Below, in pieces: positions 1-8,940 of a stretch of DNA of 64,000 bases. The DNA lies in contig NZ_JAKVOI010000001.1 of the NCBI RefSeq assembly GCF_022482905.1, positions 3,473,958 through 3,537,957 on the forward strand, given 5' to 3'. Every line of letters begins with the position of its first letter. Position 1 is the stretch's first letter. Position numbers and translations under genes: made by a program. Source of the stretch: Clostridium sp. GTDB taxonomy: Bacteria > Bacillota > Clostridia > Clostridiales > Clostridiaceae. The notes under the pieces were generated by a model, which was not told the DNA's origin, searched no databases, and worked only from the letters and a program-made list of their open reading frames with translations.

Positions 1-366
1 TTCAAGTCCAACTGAGCCTCCGAAAATTATAGTTATAAATGTAGTTAAAAGTTTTACAGGAACTACATTTATATTCATATTTCCATTATTTTTATTTACA
101 CTTTCAATGACTTTTTCTGTACCATGACCCTTTGCATCAGGGGCAAGTTTAAGTATTATAAAACTACTCAAGAATAATGCTAATGGAAGAAATAAGTAAT
201 AAAATTTAAACTTTGAGGTAAAATCAACACCGATTACTATAATTTTTATGAACAATGTCATGAAGGACCCTACCAATAAACCTATTATTACAGATAAAAA
301 AGTCCATTTTAATGTACTTGCAATGAAAATTGATTCATTAATGAAAAGTTTTCTGGAAGATTTCAT
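1..366 (-). CDS. ClC-family chloride channel/transporter (partial, N-terminal part)
   Basis: The gene begins at ATG 366 and runs off the left edge, so only about 122 residues are visible. The start of the protein is basic and is followed by hydrophobic segments. Near the window edge the sequence reads GHGTEKVIE and later FGGSVGLE. These match the ClC family, where the GxGIP/GKxGPxxH selectivity region lies just beyond such a segment. The product should be an integral membrane Cl- channel or H+/Cl- exchanger. It is transcribed divergently from the NfeD/SPFH pair. The family is clear, but whether it is a channel or an exchanger cannot be told from the visible part. Confidence 0.85.
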   Translation of the reverse strand, partial: MKSSRKLFINESIFIASTLKWTFLSVIIGLLVGSFMTLFIKIIVIGVDFTSKFKFYYLFLPLALFLSSFIILKLAPDAKGHGTEKVIESVNKNNGNMNINVVPVKLLTTFITIIFGGSVGLE

Positions 367-481
367 ATAAAGTCACCTCTTAATTATATTATATCATTTT
401 CAAATATGATCACATATTTAGTTTAAGTTTAATATGTATGTTATAATGTTTATAGAACAATGGTGGGATGGAGGTGATTTT

Positions 482-916
482 GTGGCGGTTCTTGTAATGT
501 GGATTGCAATAGGAGTTATAGCCTTGGTAGTAGATATGTTGACAAGTGCCTTCCTATTTGTCTGGTTTACAATAGGTGCGATTTGTGCAATTATAGCCAA
601 TGCACTGGGTTATTCTATAGTAATTCAGTTTACGGTATTTATAGTTGTAAGTATAATATTGGTAGCAGTATGTTATCCTATCATCAGAAAAAATATAAAG
701 AAAAGTGTAAAACCGACTCCACTCAGGGAGAAGACCTACAGGGGAAGAAAGATAGTTATAGATGAAGAAATGGAAAAAAACAATGCGGTAAAGCTGGATG
801 GAGTATTGTGGAATATTGAAAATCAAGACATGAAACTGAAAAAAGGTGACATAATAGAAATATTGGGCATGAATGGAACCAGAGTATTAATAAAAAAGGG
901 AGATGATTCCAAATGA
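482..916 (+). CDS. NfeD family membrane protein
   Basis: A 144-residue protein with two to three hydrophobic segments in the first 75 residues and a small C-terminal OB-fold-like region containing KKGDIIEILGMNGTRVLIKK, typical of short NfeD proteins. I chose GTG 482 because GGAGGTG lies 6 bases upstream; an in-frame ATG at 434 has no comparable ribosome binding site. It overlaps the next gene (SPFH/stomatin) by 4 bases (ATGA), the usual NfeD-stomatin gene pairing. The pair is thought to organise membrane microdomains; its exact role in this organism is not visible. Confidence 0.85.
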   Translation: MAVLVMWIAIGVIALVVDMLTSAFLFVWFTIGAICAIIANALGYSIVIQFTVFIVVSIILVAVCYPIIRKNIKKSVKPTPLREKTYRGRKIVIDEEMEKNNAVKLDGVLWNIENQDMKLKKGDIIEILGMNGTRVLIKKGDDSK

Positions 917-1875
917 TCACAGGTATTATTTTATTGGTGATACTCATACTTGTATTGATTGCTGTTGTATCCTCCGTTAAGGTTGTAAATACCGGATATG
1001 TAAGTATAATAGAGAGATTCGGACAGTATCACAGAACACTGCAGCCGGGATGGCATTTTATAATTCCATTTGCCGACTATATGAGGAGAAAGGTATCTAC
1101 AAAACAGCAGATACTTGATATTGAACCACAGGCAGTTATAACAAAGGACAATGTAAAGATATCAATAGACAATGTAATTTTCTTTAGAATATTGAATCCA
1201 AAAGATGCCATATACAATATAGAGGATTATAGAGCAGGTATAATATTTTCAACTATAACCAATATGAGAAATATAGTGGGAGATATGACTCTTGATGAAG
1301 TGCTGTCGGGAAGAGACAAGATAAATGCGGAGCTTCTCAAAGTGGTGGACGATATAACAGATGCCTACGGAATAAAAATTCTCTCTGTCGAAATAAAAAA
1401 TATAATACCACCTGCGGAAATACAGCAGGCCATGGAAAAACAGATGAGGGCTGAAAGAGACAAGAGAGCTGTAATACTTCAGGCAGAAGGACAGAAACAG
1501 AGTGAAATAGCAAGGGCTGAAGGTGAAAAGCAGGCAAAGATACTTCAGGCGGAAGCCGAAAAAGAGGCAAATATAAGAAGGGCAGAAGGATCAAGGCAGT
1601 CCCAGATACTTGAGGCAGAGGGTAAGTCCAATGCTATAAAACAGGTTGCCGAAGCGGAATCCAAGGCTATTGGTCTGGTCAATAGGGCAATAATAGATTC
1701 GGGTACGGATGAAAAGGTAATAGCATTGAAGCAGATAGAAGCACTTAAAGAAATGGCAAAGAATCCTGCGAACAAGCTTATATTGCCAAATGAATCCATA
1801 TCATCTCTTGGTAATATGGCGGCAATTGCAGACATACTCCAGAAAGATTCCCCGGGTAAAGTTGCTGAAAAGTAA
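913..1875 (+). CDS. SPFH/Band 7 (stomatin/QmcA-like) protein
   Basis: A 320-residue protein with one N-terminal transmembrane segment (about residues 2-22), a Band 7/SPFH domain (VVNTGYVSIIERFGQYHRTL onward) and a long helical coiled coil built from repeated AEGE/AEAEKE units around residues 180-250. This order is diagnostic of paraslipin/QmcA-type stomatins. Translation is probably coupled to the NfeD gene through the ATGA overlap. The likely role is membrane scaffolding or regulation of membrane proteases. Confidence 0.9.
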   Translation: MITGIILLVILILVLIAVVSSVKVVNTGYVSIIERFGQYHRTLQPGWHFIIPFADYMRRKVSTKQQILDIEPQAVITKDNVKISIDNVIFFRILNPKDAIYNIEDYRAGIIFSTITNMRNIVGDMTLDEVLSGRDKINAELLKVVDDITDAYGIKILSVEIKNIIPPAEIQQAMEKQMRAERDKRAVILQAEGQKQSEIARAEGEKQAKILQAEAEKEANIRRAEGSRQSQILEAEGKSNAIKQVAEAESKAIGLVNRAIIDSGTDEKVIALKQIEALKEMAKNPANKLILPNESISSLGNMAAIADILQKDSPGKVAEK

Positions 1876-1932
1876 GGTTTAATTTTAATGATATTGAATT
1901 GTTATAGATTATCGATTTCTTAAGCATAAAAA

Positions 1933-1961
1933 TTGATAAATATTTAAAAATATGCTATAAT
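1933..1961 (+). promoter_or_regulatory. sigma-A promoter of the Kef-type antiporter gene
   Basis: TTGATA (1933-1938), 17-base spacer and TATAAT (1956-1961). It gives a leader of about 150 bases before the antiporter gene. Confidence 0.65.
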
Positions 1962-1967
1962 AATAGT

Positions 1968-2118
1968 CAATAATTTAATATTGTGCCTAAGTAATTTAAA
2001 TTATTTAGTTTTCGGTTGAACAAATGATTTTATTTGATTCGAGATTTTGACTTTTAGGGTGGAAAGTCCGACAGGGACTTTCCACCCTTTTTAGTGTTTG
2101 TAATTGAGGAGGTTTGGT
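1968..2118 (+). promoter_or_regulatory. Structured 5' leader with terminator before antiporter gene (candidate riboswitch)
   Basis: The leader ends in a strong intrinsic terminator: AGGGTGGAAAGTCC (2056-2069) pairs with GGACTTTCCACCCT (2075-2088), followed by a T run ending at about 2093, only 26 bases before the start codon. The terminator lies downstream of the promoter at 1933, so it must be read through for the gene to be expressed. Upstream of it is a smaller hairpin around CTAAGTAATTTAAATTATTTAG-like sequence near 1987. This layout is that of transcription attenuation. A cation-sensing riboswitch is plausible because three Na+-linked transporters follow, but I cannot match it to a known class by eye. 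Confidence 0.45.
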
Positions 2119-3321
2119 ATGGAAAAAACTTTGCTTGATATAGTGTTGATTCTTGTATTTACAAAAATAGGGGGAATAATCAGCAGAAAGCTGAAGATGC
2201 CGGAGGTTTTGGGTGCTTTGATAGCTGGTGTGGTACTGGGGCCAATGCTGTTAAATCTTGTTCAGTATGATGATAATATAAAGCTGCTTTCAAATCTTGG
2301 AGTGATTATGCTAATGTTTCTTGCCGGACTTGAAACCAATGTGGAGGAGCTGAAAAAGGCCGGTCTGTCTTCATTTGTTATTGCAGTGTCAGGAATAATA
2401 GTTCCTCTTGTTCTTGGAACGCTGAGTGCATATATGTTTTTCAATAATTTCTGGGAAAACATTTTTGTTGGAGTTATTCTTACGGCTACAAGTGTAAGCA
2501 TTACAGTGGAGACTCTCAAGGAACTGGGTAAACTCAATACAAGATCCGGTATAAATATTCTTGGAGCGGCTGTAATAGATGATATTCTGGGACTTATACT
2601 TATATCATTAATTCTTGCAATGGCCCAGACTTCAGATCCTGGAACAGGTGCTGCGGCATCATCTCTTGTATTTGTTTTTATAAAGGTAATCCTGTTTTGT
2701 GTATGCTCCATAATTGGAATAGTATATCTGCCAAAGCATATAAATAAATTCACAAGACATGTTAAACCGGGGAGAGAACTCCTTGTATTTTCAATTGCAT
2801 TTGCGCTGCTGATTGCATTTGCTGCTGAAAGTCTGGGGATAGCTGCTATTACCGGTGCATATATAGGTGGACTTATACTTTCATCACTCGCCTACAGAGA
2901 GTATCTGGAGAGAAATGTCAAGGCAATTTCTTCTGGATTTTTATCACTTGTATTTTTCGCAAGTGTCGGTATTGAGGCAAATTTAAAGGGCTTGAATTTG
3001 GAAGTGGTACTGATTACCATAGTAATGTTTGTTGTTGCACTGGTAGGAAAGGTACTTGGATGTGGAGGTGCTGCAAGGCTTCTGAAAATGAGCAGGGGTG
3101 AATCTCTTCAGATCGGTACAGGTATGATTTCAAGAGGTGAGGTAGCTATAATCACGGCCAATATAGGACTGCAGAAGGGTATAATATCCGGGGAAATATT
3201 TGTTCCCACCCTGATTGTTGTCATACTGACTACAATTGTAACGCCTGTACTGCTTAAGATGGCATTTTCACATAAAAATGAAAAACGTATGAAAATGGAT
3301 AAAATCCGTCGGCTTGTATAA
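2119..3321 (+). CDS. Cation:proton antiporter, CPA2 (Kef/NapA) family
   Basis: A 400-residue protein made almost entirely of hydrophobic segments (about 12 predicted), with the CPA2 hallmarks KLKMPEVLGALIAGVVLGP near the N-terminus, LGAAVIDDILGLI (the paired-aspartate region) near residue 155 and GMISRGEVAII near residue 340. No RCK/TrkA-N domain follows, so it resembles Na+/H+ antiporters of the NapA/GerN type more than full KefB/C. ATG 2119 follows GAGGAGG by 6 bases. The gene is followed by nhaA after 24 bases, probably in one transcript. Confidence 0.88.
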   Translation: MEKTLLDIVLILVFTKIGGIISRKLKMPEVLGALIAGVVLGPMLLNLVQYDDNIKLLSNLGVIMLMFLAGLETNVEELKKAGLSSFVIAVSGIIVPLVLGTLSAYMFFNNFWENIFVGVILTATSVSITVETLKELGKLNTRSGINILGAAVIDDILGLILISLILAMAQTSDPGTGAAASSLVFVFIKVILFCVCSIIGIVYLPKHINKFTRHVKPGRELLVFSIAFALLIAFAAESLGIAAITGAYIGGLILSSLAYREYLERNVKAISSGFLSLVFFASVGIEANLKGLNLEVVLITIVMFVVALVGKVLGCGGAARLLKMSRGESLQIGTGMISRGEVAIITANIGLQKGIISGEIFVPTLIVVILTTIVTPVLLKMAFSHKNEKRMKMDKIRRLV

Positions 3322-3345
3322 ATTAGAATAGAAGGAGGAGTTAAT

Positions 3346-4530
3346 ATGAAGAATAAAATTCATAATGGTATCTTTGCTCCTTTTTATAGTTTTTTCAAGA
3401 GAGAGTCCGCTGGCGGACTCGTACTGCTAATGTGTTCCATTGTTGCAATTATTTTTGTGAACTGTGGTTTCTCCCAAATCTATGATAGTATACTTCATAA
3501 AAATATAACTATTGGATATGGTGAATTTTCTCTGTCCATGTCCGTGCTTCATTGGATAAATGACGGCCTGATGACTGTATTTTTCTTCGTAGTCGGTATG
3601 GAGATAAAAAGAGAATTGACGATTGGAGAACTCAAATCCATTAAAAGAACAATACTGCCTGTTTCCGGTGCCATAGGAGGTATGATTTTACCGGCGATTA
3701 TATATGTAGTATTCAATTATGGCAAACCAACTATTACAGGGTGGGCAATCCCAATGGCGACGGATATTGCATTTGCCCTTGGAATACTTTCCATAGCAGC
3801 TAAAAAGGTGCCTAAAGCAATTGTGGTTTTCCTTACAGCCCTGGCTATAGTTGATGATTTGGGAGCTATAGTTGTAATCGCCATATTTTATACTGACCGG
3901 ATTTCATGGATTGCATTTATTACAGGATTAATTGTCCTTTCTATCTTAATATTGGCTAATAAATTTAAAATTAGAGCTTTATCTTTATTTATTATAGGAG
4001 GTCTCGTACTTTGGGTCTGTTTTTTAAAGTCAGGAATACATTCGACAATCTCGGGTGTATTACTTGGAATGATAATGCCTGCTGGTAGGGATGTTGAAGA
4101 ATTTAAAACGTCAATGTTATATAAGTTTGAATATATTTTGACACCATGGTCTTCTTTTTTGGTAATGCCGATGTTTGCACTTGCCAATTCAGGTATAATT
4201 ATTGATATCAATAATTTTTCGATGATGATGTTATCACCTGTTAGTTTGGGAATTATGTGCGGGCTTTTTATTGGAAAACCTGTTGGCATATTTGGGGTTT
4301 CATATATATTGATAAAATTGGGAATTGTGGAACTTTCACCTCAAGTGACTCAAAAACATTTGTATGGTGCAAGTGTTTTTGGAGGCATTGGATTTACTAT
4401 GTCTTTGTTTATTTCATCGTTAGCATTTTCGGATCAAATTATGCTTTCTACAGCAAAAATGAGCATTATGATTTCTTCGATTATGGCAGGAATATTTGGC
4501 ACAATGGTTTTCAAACTAACAAAATATTAA
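3346..4530 (+). CDS. nhaA: Na+/H+ antiporter NhaA
   Basis: A 394-residue protein with the full NhaA pattern: SAGGLVLL, HWINDGLMTVFFFVVGMEIKRE, PMATDIAFALGIL and IVDDLGAIVVIA (the ion-binding aspartates), and a C-terminal HLYGASVFGGIGFTMSLFI. The length equals that of the family. ATG 3346 is preceded by GAAGGAGG. It exchanges external protons for internal Na+ or Li+ across the membrane and supports pH and sodium homeostasis in bacteria that rely on sodium gradients. Downstream DNA is AT-rich with no obvious terminator. Confidence 0.95.
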   Translation: MKNKIHNGIFAPFYSFFKRESAGGLVLLMCSIVAIIFVNCGFSQIYDSILHKNITIGYGEFSLSMSVLHWINDGLMTVFFFVVGMEIKRELTIGELKSIKRTILPVSGAIGGMILPAIIYVVFNYGKPTITGWAIPMATDIAFALGILSIAAKKVPKAIVVFLTALAIVDDLGAIVVIAIFYTDRISWIAFITGLIVLSILILANKFKIRALSLFIIGGLVLWVCFLKSGIHSTISGVLLGMIMPAGRDVEEFKTSMLYKFEYILTPWSSFLVMPMFALANSGIIIDINNFSMMMLSPVSLGIMCGLFIGKPVGIFGVSYILIKLGIVELSPQVTQKHLYGASVFGGIGFTMSLFISSLAFSDQIMLSTAKMSIMISSIMAGIFGTMVFKLTKY

Positions 4531-4546
4531 AAAATTTAATAAATTA

Positions 4547-4575
4547 TTGATAAATTATAAATAATCTGATATAAT
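4547..4575 (+). promoter_or_regulatory. sigma-A promoter of the alanine/sodium symporter gene
   Basis: TTGATA (4547-4552), 17-base spacer, TATAAT (4570-4575), followed by about 65 AT-rich bases to the ribosome binding site AGAAGGAG. Confidence 0.65.
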
Positions 4576-4640
4576 GATTAACATATATTTAAATATATAT
4601 TAATATTTTTTAAAATTTTATAAGAAGGAGATGAATTTTT

Positions 4641-6005
4641 ATGCAAGGAATCGTTAATGCTTTGAACAGTATAGATAGTGCCCTGTGGGGAGTACCTATG
4701 ATTGTAGTACTTTTTGGAACACACATTTTTTTTACTTTCAGGACAGGATTTATTCAAAGAAAAATTTTTACCGGAATTAAATTGTCTGTTACCAAGGATT
4801 CTGATAGTGAAGGGGATGTATCGCAGTTTGGAGCTCTCAGTACTGCATTGGCTGCTACAGTTGGAACAGGAAATATAATCGGTGTTTCAACGGCAATAAC
4901 ACTTGGAGGACCTGGTGCCGTGCTGTGGATGTGGCTGACAGGTGTTTTGGGGATAGCTACAAAATATGCGGAATCTCTTATATCTGTAAAGTACAGAGTA
5001 AAAACAGAAAATGGATCTATGCTTGGAGGAGCTATGTATGCTCTTGAAAGAGGACTTAATATGAAATGGCTGGGAATAATTTTTTGTATTTTTACAACTG
5101 TTGCTGCTTTTGGAATAGGATGTTCAACACAGACGAATGCCATTTCATCTACCCTGAAGGACAGCTTCGGAATACCTATGTGGGCTTCAGGAATTATAAT
5201 TACTGTTTTTATTGGTGTCGTTATCATTGGTGGTGTACAGTCTATTACTAAAGTATGTGAGAGATTGGTACCATTTATGGCTATATTTTATTTGATGGGA
5301 TGTCTTATTATTTTAATAATGAATGTGGACGTTTTAGGACAAGCAATTACTACCATAGTTGCCGCAGCATTTTCCCCAAGTGCAGCAGGAGGCGGATTTA
5401 TAGGTTCAACTGTTGCTGTTGCCTGCCGTTATGGAGCTGCAAGAGGTTTATTTTCAAATGAAGCAGGCATGGGGTCCGCTCCTATTGTTGCAGCAGCAGC
5501 TAAAACAAGGAATCCTGTTAGGCAGGCTCTTGTATCCATGACAGGCCCTTTCTGGGATACAGTTGTAATCTGTCTGATGACAGGTCTTGTAATTGTAAGC
5601 AGTATAATTAAGAATCCAGCTATTGATACGAAGACTTCTTCGCTGCTTACAAGTGCAGCCTGGCATCAGATCCCTGTAGTTGGGTCTGTTATAATAGCAA
5701 TTGCCCTTACAACATTTGCACTCTCTACAGTACTGGGGTGGTCATACTATGGAGAAAGAGCCGCTGAATATCTTTTTGGCAGGAATATCATCAAGCCTTA
5801 TAGAGTTTTGTGGGTAATAGTAGCATTTATAGGGACTATTGCAAGTCTGAATCTTGTATGGACAATTGCAGACATATTAAATGCATTGATGGTAATCCCG
5901 AATGTCATAGCAATGTTTTTACTTAATGGAGTTATTGTATCTGAAACCAAAAAGTACATTAATAATCTGGATCTGCCTTCTGAGGAGAAGGAAAAAGTTT
6001 CCTAA
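4641..6005 (+). CDS. Sodium:alanine (amino acid) symporter, AgcS family
   Basis: A 454-residue membrane protein containing the AgcS signatures ATVGTGNIIGVSTAITLGGPGA, LWMWLTGVLGIATKYAES and GLFSNEAGMGSAPIVAAAAKT. It should import alanine or glycine with Na+, using the sodium gradient maintained by the two upstream antiporters. It has its own promoter (4547) and is followed by a strong terminator hairpin at 6018-6064. Substrate specificity within the family cannot be read from sequence. Confidence 0.93.
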   Translation: MQGIVNALNSIDSALWGVPMIVVLFGTHIFFTFRTGFIQRKIFTGIKLSVTKDSDSEGDVSQFGALSTALAATVGTGNIIGVSTAITLGGPGAVLWMWLTGVLGIATKYAESLISVKYRVKTENGSMLGGAMYALERGLNMKWLGIIFCIFTTVAAFGIGCSTQTNAISSTLKDSFGIPMWASGIIITVFIGVVIIGGVQSITKVCERLVPFMAIFYLMGCLIILIMNVDVLGQAITTIVAAAFSPSAAGGGFIGSTVAVACRYGAARGLFSNEAGMGSAPIVAAAAKTRNPVRQALVSMTGPFWDTVVICLMTGLVIVSSIIKNPAIDTKTSSLLTSAAWHQIPVVGSVIIAIALTTFALSTVLGWSYYGERAAEYLFGRNIIKPYRVLWVIVAFIGTIASLNLVWTIADILNALMVIPNVIAMFLLNGVIVSETKKYINNLDLPSEEKEKVS

Positions 6006-6017
6006 GTTGGGTATTAA

Positions 6018-6064
6018 AAAGGTACTGTACATTTTGTCTTTAGAAAATGTACAGTACCTTTTTT
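6018..6064 (+). terminator. Intrinsic terminator (bidirectional)
   Basis: AAAGGTACTGTACATTTT (6018-6035) pairs with the strand ending in AGTACCTTTT at 6062, followed by T residues. It separates the converging AgcS and CoA-disulfide reductase genes and has A/T tails on both sides, so it can serve both strands. Confidence 0.85.
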
Positions 6065-8497
6065 AGATAAATAAATTTACATTTGAATCTTCAGCTTCTC
6101 CTAAATAGTAGCCAACACCGCCTATTTTAACACCATCGATAAGTTCTTCTTTTCTGATTCCCATGACATCCATGGACATCTGGCAGGCGACTATCTGTAT
6201 TCCACTGTCTACAGCTGATTTTATTAGTTCTTCAAGTGAAGTTATATTTTTATTTTTCATGACTTTCCGTATCATTTTGGCACCAACTCCAAGCATGTTC
6301 ATATTTGAAAGCTTCAATTTTTTACTGCCCCTTGGCATCATGAAGCCGAACATGGAGTCCATGAAGCCTTTTTTTACCGGTACCTTTTCTGGCTTCCTCA
6401 GAATATTCAAACCCCAGAATGTAAAGAACATTGTAACTTTTTTGCCCATTGAGGCAGCTCCATTTGCTATGATGAAAGAAGCTATTGCTTTGTCCAGATC
6501 ACCGCTGAACACTACGATGGTTTTATCATCTCTATATGGATTTTTTAATTTATTCACTGAGTTTTTTTTTATGAGTGCCGATATAGTTGTACCATTTTTG
6601 CTTAAATCAACAAGTCCATTGTTTGTTTTATTGCACCATGATTTTATGTCTTCGTAAAAACCTGGATCTGAGGCTGTTACTTTAAGAATCTGACCATCAT
6701 CTAATTCATCAATGGATTTTTTAACCTGCATAAGTGGTCCTGGACAGCAAAGTCCGCATGCATCCAGAGCCTTATCGTAAGTTTTATCGCAGGAAGTTGA
6801 ACCAAGGGCTACTTCCGATTTAATATTTTTACTGTCTGTATAAAATTTATCAGGTTTAAAATTTAAATTCAATATACTTTTGTATCCACCAGTTATGTTC
6901 TTTACCTTGTATCCATGCTGTGAAAGTATTCTGGAAGCAATGTATCCTCTTAGACCGACCTGGCAGTATGCAATAATTTCCCTGCTTTTATCCAGTTCGT
7001 TCAATCTTTTGCGCAGATCATCTACAGAAATATTTATAGAGCCTTCAATGTGACCATTGTTATATTCCATATCTGAACGGACATCAAGGATTATGGAATC
7101 CTTTTTATCATAGTTTACAAATTCTTCAGGGGTAATGATGTCCATTTTACCGGAAATAACATTTTCAGCAACAAAACCTGCCATATTCACGGGATCTTTT
7201 GCTGATGAAAATGGTGGTGCATAGGAGAGTTCAAGTTCTGTCAGGTCAGATACTGTACCTCCGAGTCTCATAGTTGAAGCGATGACATCAATTCTCTTGT
7301 CAACGCCATTGTAGCCTGTAGCCTGGGCACCTAAAATTTTACCGCTGTTGTTGAATATTAATTTTAAAGACAACGGCGACGATTCTGGATAATAAGATGC
7401 TGTGAGGCAGGGTGAATATAGATGACTTTATATGGTATGTTGTATTTTTTTAGAGTTCTCTCATTATTTCCAGTGCTTGCGGCGGTTAGATCAAATACTT
7501 TGATTATTGCAGTACCCTGTGTACCTTTGTACTCTGAATCCAGTCCAGCTATGTTGTCGGCAGCTATTCTTCCCTGCTTGTTTGCAGGACCGGCAAGGGC
7601 AATTGCAGTATTTTGCTTGTTAACAAAATCCGTTACTTCGATGGCGTCACCTACAGCATATATATTTGGTATATTTGTTTGCAACCTATTATTTACCAGT
7701 ATGTGGCCTTTAGCTCCAAGTTTTATTCCGCTGTCCTTTATAAAATTGGTGTTAGGTGTTACACCTATTGATAATACAACTAAATCTGCTATAATTTTTG
7801 TATCGCTGTTTAGAGTGATTTCGACGGCATTATCAATATCTCTAAAAGATTTTACACCATCACCTAGAATCAGGCCAACACCATTTTGTTCCAGTCCTTT
7901 TTCTACTGCAGTTACCATACCGGAGTCAAAGGAAGAAAGAATATGAGGAGCGGTGTCCACTAAAGTAACCTTGAGACCCCTTTGTTTTAAATTTTCAGCC
8001 ATCTCAACACCTACGTAGCCGCCTCCAATGATTACAGCACTGTTTATATCTTTTCTATCAACCAATGATTTTATATTGTCTGTATCTGGAATATTTCTTA
8101 AAGTCAAAATTCTATTGCTGTTTATACCTTCAATTTTTGGACTGACAGCTTTTGCACCGGGTGATAATATTAAATAGTCATAACTTTCTTCATAGGTACC
8201 TTTATTTTTACTTTTTACTTTAACTGTTTTTTTATTGGTGTCAATATCTATAACTTCACTGTCAATTCTTACATCTATGTTGAATCTGCTATGCATGCTT
8301 TCAGGTGTTTGTACCAGCAGGCGTCCTCTGTCCTTGATTGTCTCACCTATATAATAAGGCAAGCCGCAATTTGCAAAAGAGATGTAGTCATCTTTTTCAA
8401 ATAACACTATTTCCGAATTTTCATCCAATCTTCTGAGCCTTGCTGCAGCAGATGCACCTCCTGCAACTCCACCGACAATCAATATTTTTTTACTCAT
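6063..8497 (-). pseudogene. CoA-disulfide reductase/rhodanese/TusA/DsrE fusion, split by a frameshift
   Basis: Read across one frameshift this is a single protein of about 811 residues. Start ATG 8497 follows AAAGGAGG. The order is: FAD/NAD(P) oxidoreductase (VGGVAGGASAAARLRR; redox Cys44 in SFANCGLPYYIG; second dinucleotide fold IIGGGYVGVEMAE), dimerisation domain, rhodanese (CQVGLRG), TusA-like domain (CGLCCPGPLMQ) and C-terminal DsrE-like domain (ACQMSMDVMG). The first frame stops at 7364. The conserved HPASHASYYPESSPLSLKL junction is read partly in each frame, and it would be restored by one extra base near 7400/7401. The family reduces CoA disulfides or persulfides and passes sulfane sulfur between domains. 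An ArsR gene lies directly upstream. Either a true 1-base deletion or a sequencing error; both halves look otherwise intact. Confidence 0.85.
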
Positions 8498-8510
8498 AAA
8501 AAATCCTCCT

Positions 8511-8786
8511 TTAAAATAAAACTTCAAGCAGCTTTATAACTACTGGATTGCAAATTCTGTAGTTGATTTCAAGACCATTTCTTGTACCTTCTATAATCCC
8601 TGCGGTTCTTAATTTCTGTATGTGTTGGGATAATGTAGACTGAGGTATTTCAAGGCAATGCTGCATATTGCTTACATTGCATGTCCCTTTTTCCAGCAAT
8701 CCCTTGACAATGCAGAGCCTGACTGGATGTGCCAGTACTTTGAGAATTTCGGCCTTTTCATTGTATTTCATAAAATCCTTATTCAT
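8511..8786 (-). CDS. ArsR-family regulator, possibly persulfide- or metal-responsive
   Basis: A 91-residue winged-helix protein: KVLAHPVRLCIVKGLLEKGTC, recognition helix region IPQSTLSQHIQKLRTAGII, wing GTRNGLEINYRICNP. Cysteines lie at 25, 36, 44 and 79. It is immediately upstream of, and co-oriented with, the CoA-disulfide reductase/rhodanese gene (13-base gap). This suggests that it autoregulates the pair in response to persulfide, as known for thiol-based ArsR sensors near rhodanese genes. A metal ligand role for the cysteines cannot be excluded. ATG 8786 is preceded by a GAGGT-type site. Confidence 0.8.
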   Translation of the reverse strand: MNKDFMKYNEKAEILKVLAHPVRLCIVKGLLEKGTCNVSNMQHCLEIPQSTLSQHIQKLRTAGIIEGTRNGLEINYRICNPVVIKLLEVLF

Positions 8787-8799
8787 AATTTTACCTCTT

Positions 8800-8850
8800 T
8801 TATAATATAAATATATTGCTATATTTGTATATTACGATATAACGATAAAA
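8800..8850. promoter_or_regulatory. Divergent control region with imperfect dyad (candidate ArsR operator)
   Basis: The gap between the arsR and ROK genes contains an AT-rich imperfect dyad around TATATTGCTATATT and ATATTACGATATA, with a repeated ACGATA. Its position overlaps the expected arsR promoter. This is suggestive only. Confidence 0.35.
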
Positions 8851-8940
8851 TAGTCAATAGAAATTAAGAATATTGAACTTATTGTCAGAATAAATAAAAG
8901 AGTATATCATATAGATAAATGATGATTAGGAGATAGGACA

